From assembly GCA_003453735.1 (NCBI GenBank), contig DMNE01000160.1:249-7245 (forward strand): DNA of 6,997 nt, given 5' to 3'. Of the stretch, positions 6,181 through 6,997 are shown in pieces. A program made the position numbers and the translations under genes. This DNA is from Nitrospiraceae bacterium (GTDB taxonomy: Bacteria; Nitrospirota; Thermodesulfovibrionia; Thermodesulfovibrionales; UBA9159). Below the pieces are notes generated by a model, which was not told the origin of the DNA, made no database searches, and saw only the letters and a program-made list of their open reading frames with translations. Position 1 is the first letter of the stretch, and each line of letters begins with the position of its first letter.

Positions 6181-6997
6181 TTATGCCTGCTTCTCTATGT
6201 TGTACCTGATATCCTGTAAGACAAAGGCTTCAAGTGTTGCATCGAAGAAGGGCCTTCTGCAGTCAACTCCTTCCATCTTCCCGTCCCTGATGATTTTCAT
6301 GTATTTGCAGCCGCCGAAGCAAAGAGGAAGGTAACCGCAGTCGAGGCACTCTTTGTTATTATAGCTGTCGAGGTTGTGGATCTGTCTATAATCTTTTTCT
6401 TCTGTTTTGAGATCCCCAATACAGAAGTTTTTTCTGCCGATAAGCCCAGGGCACTTGTAAAGGCTGCCGTCCTGGTTAACGACAAAATTTTCGTTTTGAA
6501 CCATCATGCACGCTGTAGGCATGATCCTCTGCGATCTATAACCTCGCTTGAGGATCTCTTCCCTCAGAAACATCTCTGCCTCAAAAATCCAGGGCTCGTT
6601 TGACGATGCACAAGCGTCAGGACAATGAGGAGGTGCGAACTCAGGGCTTTCCTTGAATACGGGATCGAATCTTACATAAGAGATTTTATCAGGTGTCAGG
6701 CCCTTTTCCATCATATAGTCGAGAAGAAAAGGGAATTCGGTAAAGTTTTTCCGTGTAAAGTTCCCTCCTATCTGGAGATCCATCAACTCACAGACTTCTC
6801 TTGCATTCCTTAAGATTGCGTCAAAGCTCCCTTCACCCGACTTGAAAGGCCTGAACTGATCATGAACACCCTTAGGCCCGTCCAAGGTTATGCTTGCGCC
6901 CTGCAGTCCGAGCGGCTTCAGATGTTTCACCGTTTTAGGGGTGAGAAGTGCACCGTTTGTTATGAAGGCAGAACTGAAGATCAGGCTGTTTTCTTCA
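6181..6997 (-). CDS. Radical SAM/SPASM domain protein, N-terminal part outside the window
   Basis: The frame is open from base 6996 to a TAA at 6181, giving 271 residues; the start and the CxxxCxxC cluster motif that binds SAM lie beyond the window. The visible barrel part reads FITNGALLTPKTVKHL and ASITLDGPKGVHDQFRP, typical of the family. The C-terminus carries a complete seven-cysteine SPASM motif: Cys-x13-Gly-x4-Cys (visible residues 163-182), then Cys-x2-Cys-x5-Cys-x3-Cys (217, 220, 226, 230; ECLDCGYLPLCFGGC) and a last Cys at 246. SPASM enzymes hold extra iron-sulfur clusters and mostly modify peptides (RiPP maturation) or proteins (sulfatase maturation). The Cys pair in HCPDACAS (125, 129) is additional. 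Geopeptide-type maturases of Geobacter are one possibility that I cannot confirm. Only 60 bases separate it from the binding-protein gene, so they are probably cotranscribed. Its substrate is not evident in the window. Confidence 0.92.
   Translation of the reverse strand, partial: EENSLIFSSAFITNGALLTPKTVKHLKPLGLQGASITLDGPKGVHDQFRPFKSGEGSFDAILRNAREVCELMDLQIGGNFTRKNFTEFPFLLDYMMEKGLTPDKISYVRFDPVFKESPEFAPPHCPDACASSNEPWIFEAEMFLREEILKRGYRSQRIMPTACMMVQNENFVVNQDGSLYKCPGLIGRKNFCIGDLKTEEKDYRQIHNLDSYNNKECLDCGYLPLCFGGCKYMKIIRDGKMEGVDCRRPFFDATLEAFVLQDIRYNIEKQA

Overview
The window reads as a signalling and regulatory locus of a Gram-negative, sigma-54-using bacterium. Every well-supported gene lies on the minus strand. 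The gene content (an exported binding protein next to a membrane histidine kinase and an NtrC-type activator, a SPASM radical SAM enzyme, a short Cys-motif protein) suggests a Deltaproteobacteria or Nitrospirota-type anaerobe. That assignment rests on gene style only and is weak.

In the direction of transcription (high to low coordinates), the window opens inside a radical SAM/SPASM enzyme (6997-6181, 5' end outside). Close behind it come an exported ABC-type substrate-binding protein (6120-5221), a membrane histidine kinase that overlaps it by 14 bases (5234-3624), and an NtrC-family sigma-54 activator 24 bases further on (3599-2229). This looks like one operon. It is closed by a strong hairpin with a short T-run (2111-2146). 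No transporter permease or ATPase is seen, so the binding protein may serve as a periplasmic ligand sensor for the kinase.

Two smaller units follow, each behind a sequence that fits the -24/-12 sigma-54 promoter with exact 10-base GG-to-GC spacing. Unit 1 (promoter 1856-1871) carries a 65-residue cysteine-motif protein (1802-1605), whose stop codon directly abuts the TTG start of a stand-alone receiver protein (1604-1182). Unit 2 (promoter 550-565) carries a 48-residue single-span membrane protein (481-335) and then an exported protein (288 to the window edge, incomplete). A perfect 16-base palindrome lies between these last two genes.

The simplest model is a local regulon. A periplasmic signal reaches the kinase, the kinase phosphorylates the NtrC-type activator, and the activator fires both sigma-54 promoters. 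One unit would return a receiver that could feed back on the phosphorelay; the other would make a small membrane protein and an exported protein. The link between activator and promoters is inferred from proximity and promoter type. No activator binding site was identified with confidence. The 619-1181 and 1872-2228 stretches hold no convincing gene.
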